From assembly GCF_020165985.1 (NCBI RefSeq), contig NZ_JAIUKZ010000016.1, forward strand, positions 1 through 64,000: 64,000 nt of DNA, given 5' to 3'. This DNA comes from Bacillus sp. RAR_GA_16 (GTDB taxonomy: Bacteria > Bacillota > Bacilli > Bacillales > Guptibacillaceae). Of this stretch, positions 32,837 to 42,226 are shown in pieces. Both the position numbers and the translations under genes were made by a program. Numbering within the stretch: the stretch's first letter is position 1; each line of letters opens with the position of its first letter. The notes beneath the pieces were generated by a model, which saw only the letters and a list, made by a program, of their open reading frames with translations, was not told where the DNA came from and ran no database searches.

Positions 32837-33188
32837 GATAGGACTCCTCTCGTAATCTCCAATAATCGTTTGTTATCTAGTCAAGGTTACTTAGTTGAGT
32901 TGGTTTCCCCTCAATCAATTACCAAATTATACGCTCATCATTGTCTCGTGACAAACGTCTTGTTTATAAATTTTGAGCGAATCTCGAGCGAAAACGGTTC
33001 CATATAATGGTATGATTTTAGTGTTGGATCTCATTTGTTTTAGAATGATTCTCGTTAGCTAATAAATGAGGAATTTGGCCAATATATCCCGGTTTTGGCC
33101 AATAAAACGGCGATTTGGCTCATAAATCTCAATTTTAGCCAATATCGCTCCCGCATAGCAGCTCTCAACAAAAAGAAAGGGTGTAGTT
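32837..33188. other. intergenic region between divergent genes
   Basis: No coding sequence. A plus-strand TATAAT at 33003-33008 without a good -35 could drive the methyltransferase. GAGCGAA occurs twice at 32975-32993. The 3' 100 bases are the 20-bp repeat array described separately. Confidence 0.5.
33055..33154. repeat. array of five 20-bp repeats, TTGGCCAATAAA-N8 (plus-strand sense)
   Basis: Units begin at 33055 (TTAGCTAATAAA), 33075 (TTGGCCAATATA), 33095 (TTGGCCAATAAA), 33115 (TTGGCTCATAAA) and 33135 (TTAGCCAATATC), each followed by eight variable bases. The 20-base phase is exact. It ends 35 bases before the methyltransferase ATG. Same repeat as at 4585-4684 but opposite orientation. Confidence 0.82.
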
Positions 33189-33905
33189 ATGGAGAAAGTG
33201 ATACGAAATGAAGAGGATTTGTTGCAACTACTCGATCAACTGCTAGAAGAAGAGAAGCCGATCAACTGGAATGCGTTTTATTCTGATCGAGAGCGGAAGG
33301 TTCCATTTTTCGTCCAACTACCGGATGAAAACCTTGTTAGGTATTTTCAAAATAAGTCTTTCACACCTAATAAAGTACTTGAACTCGGCTGTGGGAATGG
33401 ACGTAATGCGATTTACTTTGCTCAACAAGGCTGCGATGTCGATGCGATCGATGCCTCAAGAGAAGCTCTCAATTGGGCGAGAGAGGAAGCGGCCAAAAGG
33501 CAAGTGCATGTAAATTTCATTGAAGAAAATCTATTTGAACTTTCGCTCACCCCACATACATATGATTTTGTTTATGACTCAGGTTGCTTCCATCATATCG
33601 CGCCGCATCGCCGGATGAGCTATGTTTCACTTGTGAAGCAAGCGTTAAAGCCAGGAGGGGAATTTGCGTTAACTTGTTTTGTTGAGAATGGCGCATTAGG
33701 AGGTGCCACGCTTTCGGATCTAGAAGTATATCAAAAGCGGAGTCTTCAAGGTGGCCTTGGGTTCACTGAAGAGAAGCTGCTCGCCATTTTTGAACAGGAT
33801 TTCGATCCAGTTGAAGTGACAGAAATGAAACAAATGGATTCTGTAAGCGGCACGTTTGGCGTAAGTGGTCTCTTAACTGCACGATTTAGACTTCGGAGTA
33901 GGTAA
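33189..33905 (+). CDS. class I SAM-dependent methyltransferase
   Basis: 238 aa. Motif I VLELGCGNGRNAIYFAQQG, acidic motif II DAIDAS and YDFVYDSGCFHHIAPHRR are visible, followed by LKPGGEF (motif VI). It resembles TehB/thiopurine-like methyltransferases of Bacillus. Substrate unknown. GrpB follows nine bases later and is likely co-transcribed. The 20-bp repeat array lies in its 5' region. Confidence 0.87.
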   Translation: MEKVIRNEEDLLQLLDQLLEEEKPINWNAFYSDRERKVPFFVQLPDENLVRYFQNKSFTPNKVLELGCGNGRNAIYFAQQGCDVDAIDASREALNWAREEAAKRQVHVNFIEENLFELSLTPHTYDFVYDSGCFHHIAPHRRMSYVSLVKQALKPGGEFALTCFVENGALGGATLSDLEVYQKRSLQGGLGFTEEKLLAIFEQDFDPVEVTEMKQMDSVSGTFGVSGLLTARFRLRSR

Positions 33906-33922
33906 TAAGGGGTGTGGAAGTA

Positions 33923-34432
33923 ATGAGAAAAGTGGAAGTTCAGAACTTTAAAGAGATTTGGCGTGAACTTTTTTTATTAGAAGCAAAGAAAATTGAGCAC
34001 GTTTTTGGTGAGAATATGATTGAAATTCATCATATTGGAAGTACGGCGGTTGAAGGCTTAAAAGCGAAGCCGGTTATCGATCTGTTGCCTGTTGTGGAAG
34101 ATCTCAGTCTAGTGGATGAAAAAAATGGTGACATGAAAGAACTGGGATATGAAGCACTTGGGGAATATGGTTTACCTGGACGCCGCTTCTTCCGAAAAGG
34201 GGGAGATCAGCGTTCGCATCATGTGCACCTCTATGAAAAAGGACATCCGGATATTGACCGGCACGTAGCCTTTCGGGACTACTTAATGGTGCATGAGGAA
34301 GATCGCATTCGCTATGGCGAGAAGAAAGCCGAGTTAGCGGAGCAGTTCCCTTATGAGATGGAAGCTTACATTGAAGGAAAGGATTCACTTGTTAAGGAAA
34401 TTGAAGCCAAAGCGATTGAGTGGTATAAGTAG
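33923..34432 (+). CDS. GrpB family protein (UPF0157, nucleotidyltransferase fold)
   Basis: 169 aa. HHIGSTAVEGLKAKPVIDLLPVV carries the GS and DxD-like pattern of this nucleotidyltransferase-like family, and HHVHLYEKGHP and FRDYLMVHEEDRIRY are further family blocks. Biochemical role unsettled. ATG 33923 is preferred because GGGG lies ten bases upstream; GTG 33914 is too close to it. Ends in a terminator shared with the convergent lipase. Confidence 0.87.
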   Translation: MRKVEVQNFKEIWRELFLLEAKKIEHVFGENMIEIHHIGSTAVEGLKAKPVIDLLPVVEDLSLVDEKNGDMKELGYEALGEYGLPGRRFFRKGGDQRSHHVHLYEKGHPDIDRHVAFRDYLMVHEEDRIRYGEKKAELAEQFPYEMEAYIEGKDSLVKEIEAKAIEWYK

Positions 34433-34444
34433 GGGATACGTAAG

Positions 34445-34473
34445 AAAGAACGCCGGATTCGTCCGGCGTTCTT
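34445..34473. terminator. bidirectional terminator
   Basis: AAAGAACGCCGGA / TCCGGCGTTCTTT perfect stem closed by a TTCG tetraloop, between convergent grpB and lipase. Confidence 0.9.
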
Positions 34474-34476
34474 TGA

Positions 34477-35994
34477 TTAAGGCTGATAAATTTTTCCATT
34501 GGCATCCATATAAATCGTGTGAAGGATGGTTCGTTCAAACGCTTCGCCCTTCGTGGTCTTACCATTAACATCAACCATAATGTGATAAACGCCTTCTCCA
34601 GCATGTTTAATGGGGAAGGATGACAGTGAGTTCAATTCTTCTTGGGAGAGTTTCTTTTGCTTCGTTTTGCCATTTTTACTATATTGAATCACGATCGATC
34701 CTTCAATCGATTTCTGATCAATCTTTGCTTGATTGACCTTAAGCTTCACTTCTTTACCATGGCTCATCTCCATCTGTAAATCCTCGTTCAGCTCACTTTC
34801 ATAAGCGACTTGCATGAGATAACTCTCTTTCTTTGGCTGTTTCACTTTTAGCTTCCATGTACCAGCAGCCGGGGTGTTCACTTTCATTTTGTGATGAAAA
34901 GCACCTTCAAACATACCATTATCTTGGGAGGTGTTTGTTACGGTATACGTTTTTTGATCAGGTCCTTGGAGCGTAATCACAGAATCTTTGTTTTGACTCA
35001 TCCAATCAATGGCGATGCTTTTTGTGTTTGGTTCGATTTGTATTTTTTCTACTTTGGTCCCGTTAAATTCGCCGCCTCTAATGAGAACGCTGGCTTCTTC
35101 TGGTTGGGCAGTTGCAGTTGCTTGTAATGAAGTGAGCGGTGAAAAGGCAGGGACTGACTGAGTTAAATAAGGTTCGAATAAGTTAAGCGTTGCGCTTCCT
35201 GTTCGAATGGAAGAATGATCCCAATTGCCAACGCGAATCTCATTTCCATAAGGGAGCCTTGAACTAGATACCGTAACCGCTCCGTCATTCGGACCATACG
35301 ACCTTAAATACAACCCGCCCCAGTAGAGCGCGCCGCCAAAACTCCCCCAACTCGTGCCACCAAATGTATAATAAGGCGTGGCAGTAGCATTCGGTTTCGA
35401 ATCAGTTACGGAGCGAAAGTAGCTCATGTAGCCAGTCTGGAGCGAATAAGTTGCGTCATTCCGATTTCCAATAATGGCAGCTAACCATCCGGCCCAGCTA
35501 CTGTGCGCCAGATCGGCAAGCTGTGATCCCTTGTGAGGCGTGGAGAGCGTAATCACTTTATCCACATACTGCTGAGCATTAGCGTGAACGATGGCCGCCT
35601 GGGCATCCACTCCGCCTTTACTGTGCGTCACAAGAATGACTTTCTTTCCAAAATAAGCATTCATTTCTTTCAGTTTGCTAGCTAGCAGCTGTCCGTTATC
35701 CCACATGTTTTTTGTCGGATATAAATCAATGTAAGCCGTTTGGTAGTTCTTGCTGTATGTAAGTTCATCCATGTCGTTTTGATCAATCCATGTTTTCGAA
35801 GAGCTGTTTAATCCGTGGACAAATACAAGTGGAAGAGAGCCAGGCTTAACAGACGTGGGTTCATCGCCAATGTACCATTCCCCGGGTGTTCCGGTTGCAT
35901 CACCTTTCCCTATGATACCGGCTTGTGCATCTTGAGCAAATGGGGGAGCAAGAAGGAACAGAAACACCAAAAGGGAGACGAAGCACTTTTTCAT
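34477..35994 (-). CDS. secreted alpha/beta-hydrolase (lipase/esterase) with C-terminal beta region
   Basis: 505 aa with an N-terminal signal peptide (cut near AQAG). The oxyanion strand LPLVFVHGLNSSS, nucleophile elbow VTHSKGGVDAQ (Ser) and later GPNDGAVT (Asp) and GNWDHSSI (His) complete a triad. The last 200 residues look like all-beta domains (GTWKLKVKQ, EGVYHIMVDVNG) that may bind substrate or wall. AGGAGGG precedes the ATG. A similar protein class is the Bacillus extracellular triacylglycerol lipase-like group. Substrate not shown. Confidence 0.83.
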   Translation of the reverse strand: MKKCFVSLLVFLFLLAPPFAQDAQAGIIGKGDATGTPGEWYIGDEPTSVKPGSLPLVFVHGLNSSSKTWIDQNDMDELTYSKNYQTAYIDLYPTKNMWDNGQLLASKLKEMNAYFGKKVILVTHSKGGVDAQAAIVHANAQQYVDKVITLSTPHKGSQLADLAHSSWAGWLAAIIGNRNDATYSLQTGYMSYFRSVTDSKPNATATPYYTFGGTSWGSFGGALYWGGLYLRSYGPNDGAVTVSSSRLPYGNEIRVGNWDHSSIRTGSATLNLFEPYLTQSVPAFSPLTSLQATATAQPEEASVLIRGGEFNGTKVEKIQIEPNTKSIAIDWMSQNKDSVITLQGPDQKTYTVTNTSQDNGMFEGAFHHKMKVNTPAAGTWKLKVKQPKKESYLMQVAYESELNEDLQMEMSHGKEVKLKVNQAKIDQKSIEGSIVIQYSKNGKTKQKKLSQEELNSLSSFPIKHAGEGVYHIMVDVNGKTTKGEAFERTILHTIYMDANGKIYQP

Positions 35995-36242
35995 AAAACC
36001 CTCCTATTGATAATGTGTCTTGTCACCTTTCAACTATATGAATATTCTGTTAATTTAACAAGGAACCTTTTCACTAACTTTCTCAGTCGGTGACTAGGTC
36101 AATCGAACGGGTATGGACGTTTATTCGACGTGTTTCTATAAAGTTTTTACAAACGTTTCTTTTTTCTATCAAAAGGTATGTCAACGGTACTACTACTACA
36201 AAAACGATCCAGACTTGTGAGGTCTGAATCGCACATTTGACT

Positions 36243-38048
36243 TTATTCTTTTAGCCCATTCTTTTCAATAATGGCATCCGAAAGGCGCAGCTGTTCAGCT
36301 ACCTTCTCGATCTCTTGTTCACATTTTTCAACAGTTACTTTCTTTTCACTAGAAACGTTATAGCACGTGCCGTTTCCAGCTTCTTCGGTTAAATCAGCTT
36401 CGTAATAATAATCTTTATAACGAAAAGACCCATCTCGAAAGGCAGTTAAATTAGATTCGTCATCAAGAAGAGAGCTTCCCATCATATACGGCATATCCAG
36501 ATTTAAAATGTCTAATATCGTTGGGGCGATGTCGATTTGTCCACCGTTTTCTTTCACCACCTGCCCCTTGCTGACATTCGGTTGCTTTATAAAAAGTGGC
36601 ACTTGACGATCAAGTTCAAACGCATCTACAGCACTTTCAACATTTGCTTCTTTTCTCATTTCACTTCCTTCGTTCGTCAAGCCGCTATCATGGTCACCGT
36701 AGAAAATGATAAGGGAGTCTTTCCACATGCCTTTCTGCTTTAATTCATCAACCATTTGCCCCACGGCCTGATCTACATAATAAACCGTTTGATAATACCG
36801 TTTTAACATCGGGTCTTCATATCCTGATAAATCCAGCTGTCGTTCGTCTTTCGGTATCTCATATGGTGTGTGACTCGTTAACGCCACCATGAAAGAAAAG
36901 TAAGGTTCTTTTAACGTCTCCATATGTTCAATGGATGTCGTAAGAAAGTTTTTATCGTTTAAAGCCATTCCGATTTTTTTCTTGTCTGGGTAGTCTTCGT
37001 TGCTAAAGAAGTGATTGAATCCAATATTTTCGTACACTTTATCACGATTCCAGAACCCTTTGTCATACGCATGCATCGCCGCTGTGTCATAACCATTCTC
37101 TTTTAGCAGCTCTGGTAATGAACCAAATTCATTTTCCGGAAAACGTGTATAAACGGATCCAGATTTCAATGGATAGAGAGACGTGTTTGTAATAAATTCC
37201 GCATCAGATGTTCTTCCCTCATGCGTTTGATGATAAAACGAAGAGAAGTACAGCGTTTCCTCTTTTAACTGATTTAAATTTGGGGTAAGTTCTTTTCCAT
37301 TGATTTTCTGTCCGATGAGTGATCCTTGAAACGATTCCAATTGAATCAGGAGGATATTTGGTTTCTTAGGAGAACCTCCTGTGTTTTCGGAAGCCTTTTT
37401 CTCAAGCATTTTCTGTTGGCTCGCGGTTAAACCCTCTTCACGATCAAGTGCTGCAACTACACCTCGCCAAAGATCCACGCCGTGATAGCCCCAAAAGCCA
37501 AGCTGATAATAATCACGCATATCTGAAATGGAGTGCGTCACAAGCCACTGATCATCTTTAATGGCGCTATAGGTTAACGGTGTAGCAAACAAAACGATTC
37601 CAATCAGAAAAGTGGCACCCGACGTCATCCTTCTCTTTTTCTTCGTGACTTCAAACGTGTACTTTCTTGTGAAAATAAGGATTAAAAGAAAAATGACCAC
37701 ATCAGCGAAAAGAAAGAAATCCTGGAAACGGATCAGGGCCATAAATCCTCCGCCAACATCACTCATCTGTAGCATTTGTGAAAGAAGAGAAACAGAGAGC
37801 ATATCCTCAAAGTAACGATAGTACCAGAGGTCGGATATTAAGAGAAGACTATGTAAAAACAAAAGCGTCAGCCATATCCAACGGCGTTTTCTCCATTGTA
37901 TGAGAAGTGTCCAGCTTGATAAAAGCAGCATGCCGGCAAGATTCATAAGGAGAAACTCAAATGGAAACGCCGTATGTGTATAGATGCTAAATAGCACGAA
38001 TTTTAGAATGCCTAAAAGTAAATAGAGCGCATAACCAAAAAATATCAT
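36243..38048 (-). CDS. LTA-synthase-family phosphoglycerol transferase
   Basis: 601 aa: five N-terminal membrane helices, then an extracellular sulfatase-like domain. QLESFQ (metal Glu), the nucleophile Thr in THEGRTSDAEF, and FYGDHDSG (metal Asp/His) are the LtaS signatures. It polymerises or primes glycerol phosphate on lipoteichoic acid, like YqgS, YfnI or YvgJ; which paralogue cannot be told. AGGAGG precedes ATG 38048. It is a single gene, divergent from 38220. Confidence 0.9.
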   Translation of the reverse strand: MIFFGYALYLLLGILKFVLFSIYTHTAFPFEFLLMNLAGMLLLSSWTLLIQWRKRRWIWLTLLFLHSLLLISDLWYYRYFEDMLSVSLLSQMLQMSDVGGGFMALIRFQDFFLFADVVIFLLILIFTRKYTFEVTKKKRRMTSGATFLIGIVLFATPLTYSAIKDDQWLVTHSISDMRDYYQLGFWGYHGVDLWRGVVAALDREEGLTASQQKMLEKKASENTGGSPKKPNILLIQLESFQGSLIGQKINGKELTPNLNQLKEETLYFSSFYHQTHEGRTSDAEFITNTSLYPLKSGSVYTRFPENEFGSLPELLKENGYDTAAMHAYDKGFWNRDKVYENIGFNHFFSNEDYPDKKKIGMALNDKNFLTTSIEHMETLKEPYFSFMVALTSHTPYEIPKDERQLDLSGYEDPMLKRYYQTVYYVDQAVGQMVDELKQKGMWKDSLIIFYGDHDSGLTNEGSEMRKEANVESAVDAFELDRQVPLFIKQPNVSKGQVVKENGGQIDIAPTILDILNLDMPYMMGSSLLDDESNLTAFRDGSFRYKDYYYEADLTEEAGNGTCYNVSSEKKVTVEKCEQEIEKVAEQLRLSDAIIEKNGLKE

Positions 38049-38219
38049 CGGATCCTCCTAACGTCTGTCATCATGATCGACTGTTCTTTACCCTTAAATG
38101 CACAGGAAGGAACGTTAGAATGTGTTGATTGTGTATTTTTTCCAACAAAAGTAATGTGCCTACGTTTTTTTGAAAATCTTTCACTATAATAGAAAGTAAT
38201 AAAGACGGGAGGGGATCAC

Positions 38220-39311
38220 ATGACACTTTCTTTACCGTTACAGGAAATCGCGTGGAAACGGATCATATTCTTTCTATTTATTATCATTGTACCGAATTAT
38301 CTCGTGATGCAAACACAAGTGGTTGGCCCGATTGATGATCGAGTAGGTATTGGAACGGCTCTTGATCTAGGCGTTATTTTACCATTGTTACTTTATTTCT
38401 TTGGGTTTCGAAAAAGAGTTTCATGGGTTCTATTATGTGGTTTTATCTTCTGTGGCGTATTGCTTGCCAATTGGATGATCCCTTCTCATGCGGACGCTCA
38501 CCTTACCTATTTCAACGCAATGGTCGTTGTTCTGGAAATAGGTGTCATCGCTTTTGAGCTCATTCTATTTCTTGCCATTCTTAAAAGGATCCCCTTATTA
38601 ATGGAGAACTATCAAACGGAGAAGAGGGTGCATTATCATTTTCTTCTAAGCTTTTCACGAGCGATTCAACAAACATTTGTCTTTAAGAATAAAAAATGGA
38701 ATCAGTTCGGTTTATTCCTTCGGGTGATAGCGACGGATATTGCCGCCGTCTATTACAGTTTCATTAGCTGGAAAAGAAAAAGACCGGTAGCACCAGATTC
38801 GTTTACATTCCATAAAGATGGTGGCTATCTCGGCGTCTTTTACATGCTTGTTCATGCCATGGTCATCGAAGTGATTGCCGTGCATGTGATGGTGGCACAG
38901 TACAGTCATGTTGCCGCCTGGATCGTAACCATCTTTGATGTCTACGCTTTACTCTTCATTATCTCGGATTACCAGGCGATCCGTCTGTCCCCTGTCATTC
39001 TTAGTAAAGAGGGCATTCATTTTCAAAAGGGTATCCGGCAATATGGATTTATCGAGTGGTGTGCAGTAAAGGGGATAACGGAAAACAAGAGATCTCCTGA
39101 AGAAGTGAAACAGGATCGAGGAAGTGTTGAGCTTGCGCTTCATGGCCTTGAACGTGAACAAGTCCCTTTCGTGATTGAACTCAATCGCCCGGTCGTGATC
39201 AATCAAGCTTTTGGGTTTAAGAAAAGCATTGAGAAGGTGTATGTAAAAATGGATGAGCCGTATGCGTTTCGAGATAGCGTACACCTCTATCTGGATGCGT
39301 TCAAAAAATAG
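38220..39311 (+). CDS. multi-pass membrane protein with C-terminal PH-like domain
   Basis: 363 aa with about seven hydrophobic helices up to residue 260, then a soluble tail (ILSKEGIHFQKGIRQYGFIEW) that looks like a small PH-type beta domain. GGGAGGGG precedes the ATG. No function is recognised. A DUF4385 gene follows 50 bases later and may belong to the same transcript. Confidence 0.65.
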   Translation: MTLSLPLQEIAWKRIIFFLFIIIVPNYLVMQTQVVGPIDDRVGIGTALDLGVILPLLLYFFGFRKRVSWVLLCGFIFCGVLLANWMIPSHADAHLTYFNAMVVVLEIGVIAFELILFLAILKRIPLLMENYQTEKRVHYHFLLSFSRAIQQTFVFKNKKWNQFGLFLRVIATDIAAVYYSFISWKRKRPVAPDSFTFHKDGGYLGVFYMLVHAMVIEVIAVHVMVAQYSHVAAWIVTIFDVYALLFIISDYQAIRLSPVILSKEGIHFQKGIRQYGFIEWCAVKGITENKRSPEEVKQDRGSVELALHGLEREQVPFVIELNRPVVINQAFGFKKSIEKVYVKMDEPYAFRDSVHLYLDAFKK

Positions 39312-39361
39312 CGTTACAAAGAACTGGAAACTGGGAATACCCTCCAAAAGGAGTGGGTCCG

Positions 39362-39808
39362 ATGGCTTTTGACTATGATCTCGATTTTGACAATATTAAC
39401 TTTCGAGAACAACCGGAAATGTACCGCGTTGGTCGTGGGGAGCAGGGAGTTCTGATGGTAGAGCCTTACAAAAGTGAAATTCTCCCACACTGGCGTTTTA
39501 AAACACCTGAGATCGCGAAAGAATCATCAGAGAAAATTTATCAAATGTTTCGCGAGTATCAGGAAAACGATGACTTTGTGGGAATGGATATGGCGCGGAA
39601 ATTTATTCAAATGGGCTATACGAGAGCTCGCCGCTATGCGAACTACAAAGGTGGGAAGAAATACGATCGCGACGGGGACGTGAATGAGCGCGATATTGAT
39701 GAAGAAAAGGCTGAATCAGCGAGGATATTTGAAGAGAAGTGGAAAATTGTAAGGACCGATGAAGCTTATTTAGAGAAGAAGAAAGAGCATCAGAAGAAAT
39801 ATGGGTAA
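39362..39808 (+). CDS. DUF4385 family protein
   Basis: 148 aa, highly charged and soluble: FDYDLDFDNINFREQPEMYRVGRGEQGVLMVEPYK is the family N-terminus (shown here only by its blocks FREQPE and YRVGRGEQGVL), followed by LPHWRFKTPEIA and GMDMARKFIQMGYTRARRYAN. Found in bacteria and phages without a known role. ATG 39362 (AAAGGAG eight bases upstream) is preferred to GTG 39353. Confidence 0.85.
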   Translation: MAFDYDLDFDNINFREQPEMYRVGRGEQGVLMVEPYKSEILPHWRFKTPEIAKESSEKIYQMFREYQENDDFVGMDMARKFIQMGYTRARRYANYKGGKKYDRDGDVNERDIDEEKAESARIFEEKWKIVRTDEAYLEKKKEHQKKYG

Positions 39809-39974
39809 CGCCATCTTTTTTCCTTTCCAAAATACTTTCTGATACCAATATAGGAAACAAAAAGGAAAAGCATTGGGTCAATAGGATCCGGAGAATGCAA
39901 ATATGTCATGATTTGAAACGTTGACCTTTTTCATTCGTATATCAAGTAACGGATCAAAAATAGGAGGGATTCAT

Positions 39975-40151
39975 TTGAAGCTGAAAACGATTTTGTTTGC
40001 TATTGTCTTACTAGGATTAGTGATCGGGTTATTTCAATCCAGTTCCTTTAATGAGACAGTCGCCTGGATCGTTTTAGGTATGTGCGGCATTCTGGGAGTA
40101 GTGACGTTTGGACAACCAGTAAAGAACTTATTCAAAAATGAGAAAAGATAA
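39975..40151 (+). CDS. small two-helix membrane protein (58 aa)
   Basis: TTG 39975 has AGGAGG seven bases upstream. Two hydrophobic helices (TILFAIVLLGLVIGLF and VAWIVLGMCGILGVVTFG) and a basic C-terminus. No family recognised. Its own terminator follows at 40197. Confidence 0.65.
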   Translation: MKLKTILFAIVLLGLVIGLFQSSSFNETVAWIVLGMCGILGVVTFGQPVKNLFKNEKR

Positions 40152-40196
40152 TTGTTACTTCTGAAAATGGATCAGTTGTAGATGTTCATTGACGAG

Positions 40197-40235
40197 CGAG
40201 CCTTTAGCGTTATTTCTAAAGGCTCGTTTTTATTT
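40197..40235 (+). terminator. rho-independent terminator
   Basis: CGAGCCTTTAG / CTAAAGGCTCG stem, eight-base loop, T-rich tail. Confidence 0.85.
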
Positions 40236-40422
40236 ATGAGAAAGTTTCCATGTCTTTACCATAAGTGAGTTGATTAAATAAATTCCTGTTTTACTATTTT
40301 TCTTCAAATCTAGTATTGTGTGAAGCAATAATTTAAGGTAGTGTATATGGAAATATCTGAAAAAGGGAGGTTCGTTTTTACTAGAAATAGAAGAACAGTT
40401 ATTGGAATAGGAGAGGCAGAAG

Positions 40423-41676
40423 ATGAGATTTAGAGACTTCCACAAAAACATTAAAATACGCTTGATTGAAAACTTTATTAGTCGCTTTATCGGTAGTATG
40501 ATTTTTCCGTTTATGTCGATTTACTTGGCCGTTCACTTTGGGGCAAAGGTAGCAGGTCTCCTATTATTAGTGAATGTGTTTATCGGGATCGGCATTAACT
40601 TTCTTGGCGGTTATTTCGCAGACCAATTTGGTCGAAAGAAAGTGATGCTGTTTGCAGAAACGCTTCGTTTTCTTGCCTTTTTCACCATGATGATCTGCAA
40701 TTCACCGTGGTTTGAATCAGCAGCCATTACTTTTGCGATGATGACAATCAACAGCATTTGTTGGGGGCTTGCGGGTCCTGCGAACCAGGCGATGCTGATT
40801 GATGTTAGTACCCCGCCGCAGCGAAAGCTGATGTATTCCATTTCGTATTGGGCGAATAACCTTTCGATCGCCGTCGGGGGAATATTAGGTGCTTTTCTAT
40901 TTAAAGATTATTTATTTGAGCTTTTCCTTTCTCTCAGTATAGCAGCGGCAGTGACAGCCTTTTTAGTTGCTTTCTTCATTGATGAAAGTCACAAGCCGAT
41001 CGTAGAAGAGCTTAAGCCAGCTCAACATGTGATGCAATTATTATCGACTTATAAACGTGTGTTTCAAGATCGGCTGTTTGTCCTTTTCACGATCGCCGGT
41101 GTTCTGATACTTTCAATGGAATTTCAACTAACGAATTACATAGGCATTCGTTTAAGTGAAGAAATGCCTACTCAGCAATTTCTTCTGTGGGAGTTTGATG
41201 GCGTTCAAACAATGGGGTTCTTAAGAAGTGAGAACACCATTATGGTTGTGATTCTTATGCTATTTGTGACGAGAATTCCACATTCCTTACAAGATAAATC
41301 CGTCCTCGTTTGGAGCTGCTTTTTCTTTACGATCGGATATGGTGTACTCGCGTATTCCAATAGCTTAACGCTTCTTTTTCTGATGATGGCGGTACTCACA
41401 ATTGGTGAAGTATTCCGCGTACCTGTAGAGCAATCGTACATGGCAGCTATTCCTCCAGATGATGCAAGGAGCTCTTATATGGCATTTGGTGGGCTAAAGT
41501 TCAACCTATCAATGCTTGTTGCATCTGTAACGGTTTCGCTAGGTGCAATCTTTTCCTCACTATTAATGGCGATCGTGATTACGAGTATTGGGTTAATTGG
41601 TACCCTGATTTTCTTCATGATCTCTCCTGAATTAGATGCGAGAAAAGAGCAGGCGGAATTACGTGAGGCCGGATAA
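40423..41676 (+). CDS. MFS transporter (DHA1-like)
   Basis: 417 aa, 12 helices. GGYFADQFGRKKVMLFAE is MFS motif A after helix 2; SYWANNLSIAVGGILGAFLF matches motif C at helix 5. Related to the YfmI/MdtH group of exporters. ATG 40423 follows GGAGAGGCAG. No local regulator can be linked with confidence; the ArsR protein downstream has its own promoter. Substrate unknown. Confidence 0.83.
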   Translation: MRFRDFHKNIKIRLIENFISRFIGSMIFPFMSIYLAVHFGAKVAGLLLLVNVFIGIGINFLGGYFADQFGRKKVMLFAETLRFLAFFTMMICNSPWFESAAITFAMMTINSICWGLAGPANQAMLIDVSTPPQRKLMYSISYWANNLSIAVGGILGAFLFKDYLFELFLSLSIAAAVTAFLVAFFIDESHKPIVEELKPAQHVMQLLSTYKRVFQDRLFVLFTIAGVLILSMEFQLTNYIGIRLSEEMPTQQFLLWEFDGVQTMGFLRSENTIMVVILMLFVTRIPHSLQDKSVLVWSCFFFTIGYGVLAYSNSLTLLFLMMAVLTIGEVFRVPVEQSYMAAIPPDDARSSYMAFGGLKFNLSMLVASVTVSLGAIFSSLLMAIVITSIGLIGTLIFFMISPELDARKEQAELREAG

Positions 41677-41747
41677 TGTTTGAGAAGGTGAAAGGATATT
41701 CTGCCTTGCTTTATCATGTTTAAATTAGTAAGGTAAAGCGATATGAT

Positions 41748-41776
41748 TTGCATTCAAAGAAATTACATAATAAACT
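41748..41776 (+). promoter_or_regulatory. promoter of arsR-type gene, predicted leaderless transcript
   Basis: TTGCAT (41748-41753), 17 bases, TAAACT (41771-41776). The ATG at 41783 is seven bases beyond the -10, where transcription would start, and there is no ribosome site. Confidence 0.5.
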
Positions 41777-41782
41777 TTAAGT

Positions 41783-42100
41783 ATGAAAATACCATACCAA
41801 CCACCAATTGAAAGTATTACCTATACAAAAGTTCTTCAAGCGTTGAGTGAACCAAATAGGGTTAAAATTATTCGCTGTTTAAGTGAGAGTGGTGAGAATA
41901 ATTGTACAGCTTATACAATTAAACTTATGCTTCCAAAGTCCACAGTCTCACATCATATTAAAGTATTAAGGGAGGCGGGTTTAATACAGGCAAGAGTGCA
42001 GGGGAAAGAGCACTTTTACTCCTTACGTAAAAGTGAAATTGAGCATAAATTTCCTGGATTATTAGACTCTGTCATTCAAGTGAATGAAGAAGACATTTAG
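41783..42100 (+). CDS. ArsR-family winged-helix regulator
   Basis: 105 aa: LQALSEPNRVKIIRCL and MLPKSTVSHHIKVLREAGLIQ hold the recognition helix of ArsR/SmtB repressors. No metal-binding Cys pair (CVC type) is present, so it may sense another signal. It lacks a ribosome site and is probably leaderless. A flavodoxin-fold oxidoreductase follows after a terminator and a separate start; the AT-rich composition of both differs from the neighbours and suggests joint acquisition. Confidence 0.85.
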   Translation: MKIPYQPPIESITYTKVLQALSEPNRVKIIRCLSESGENNCTAYTIKLMLPKSTVSHHIKVLREAGLIQARVQGKEHFYSLRKSEIEHKFPGLLDSVIQVNEEDI

Positions 42101-42131
42101 AGAGAACCAAAAAATGGTTCTCTCTTTTTTA
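42100..42131 (+). terminator. rho-independent terminator
   Basis: AGAGAGAACCA / TGGTTCTCTCT stem with T6 just after the arsR stop. Confidence 0.85.
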
Positions 42132-42226
42132 TGCTTAAATGATTGCTTTTTAAAATATGAGTTGATAATATAATAACAGTTCGATGGTTTTTGAACTATT
42201 AAACTGAAATATTTGGAGGCAATAAA

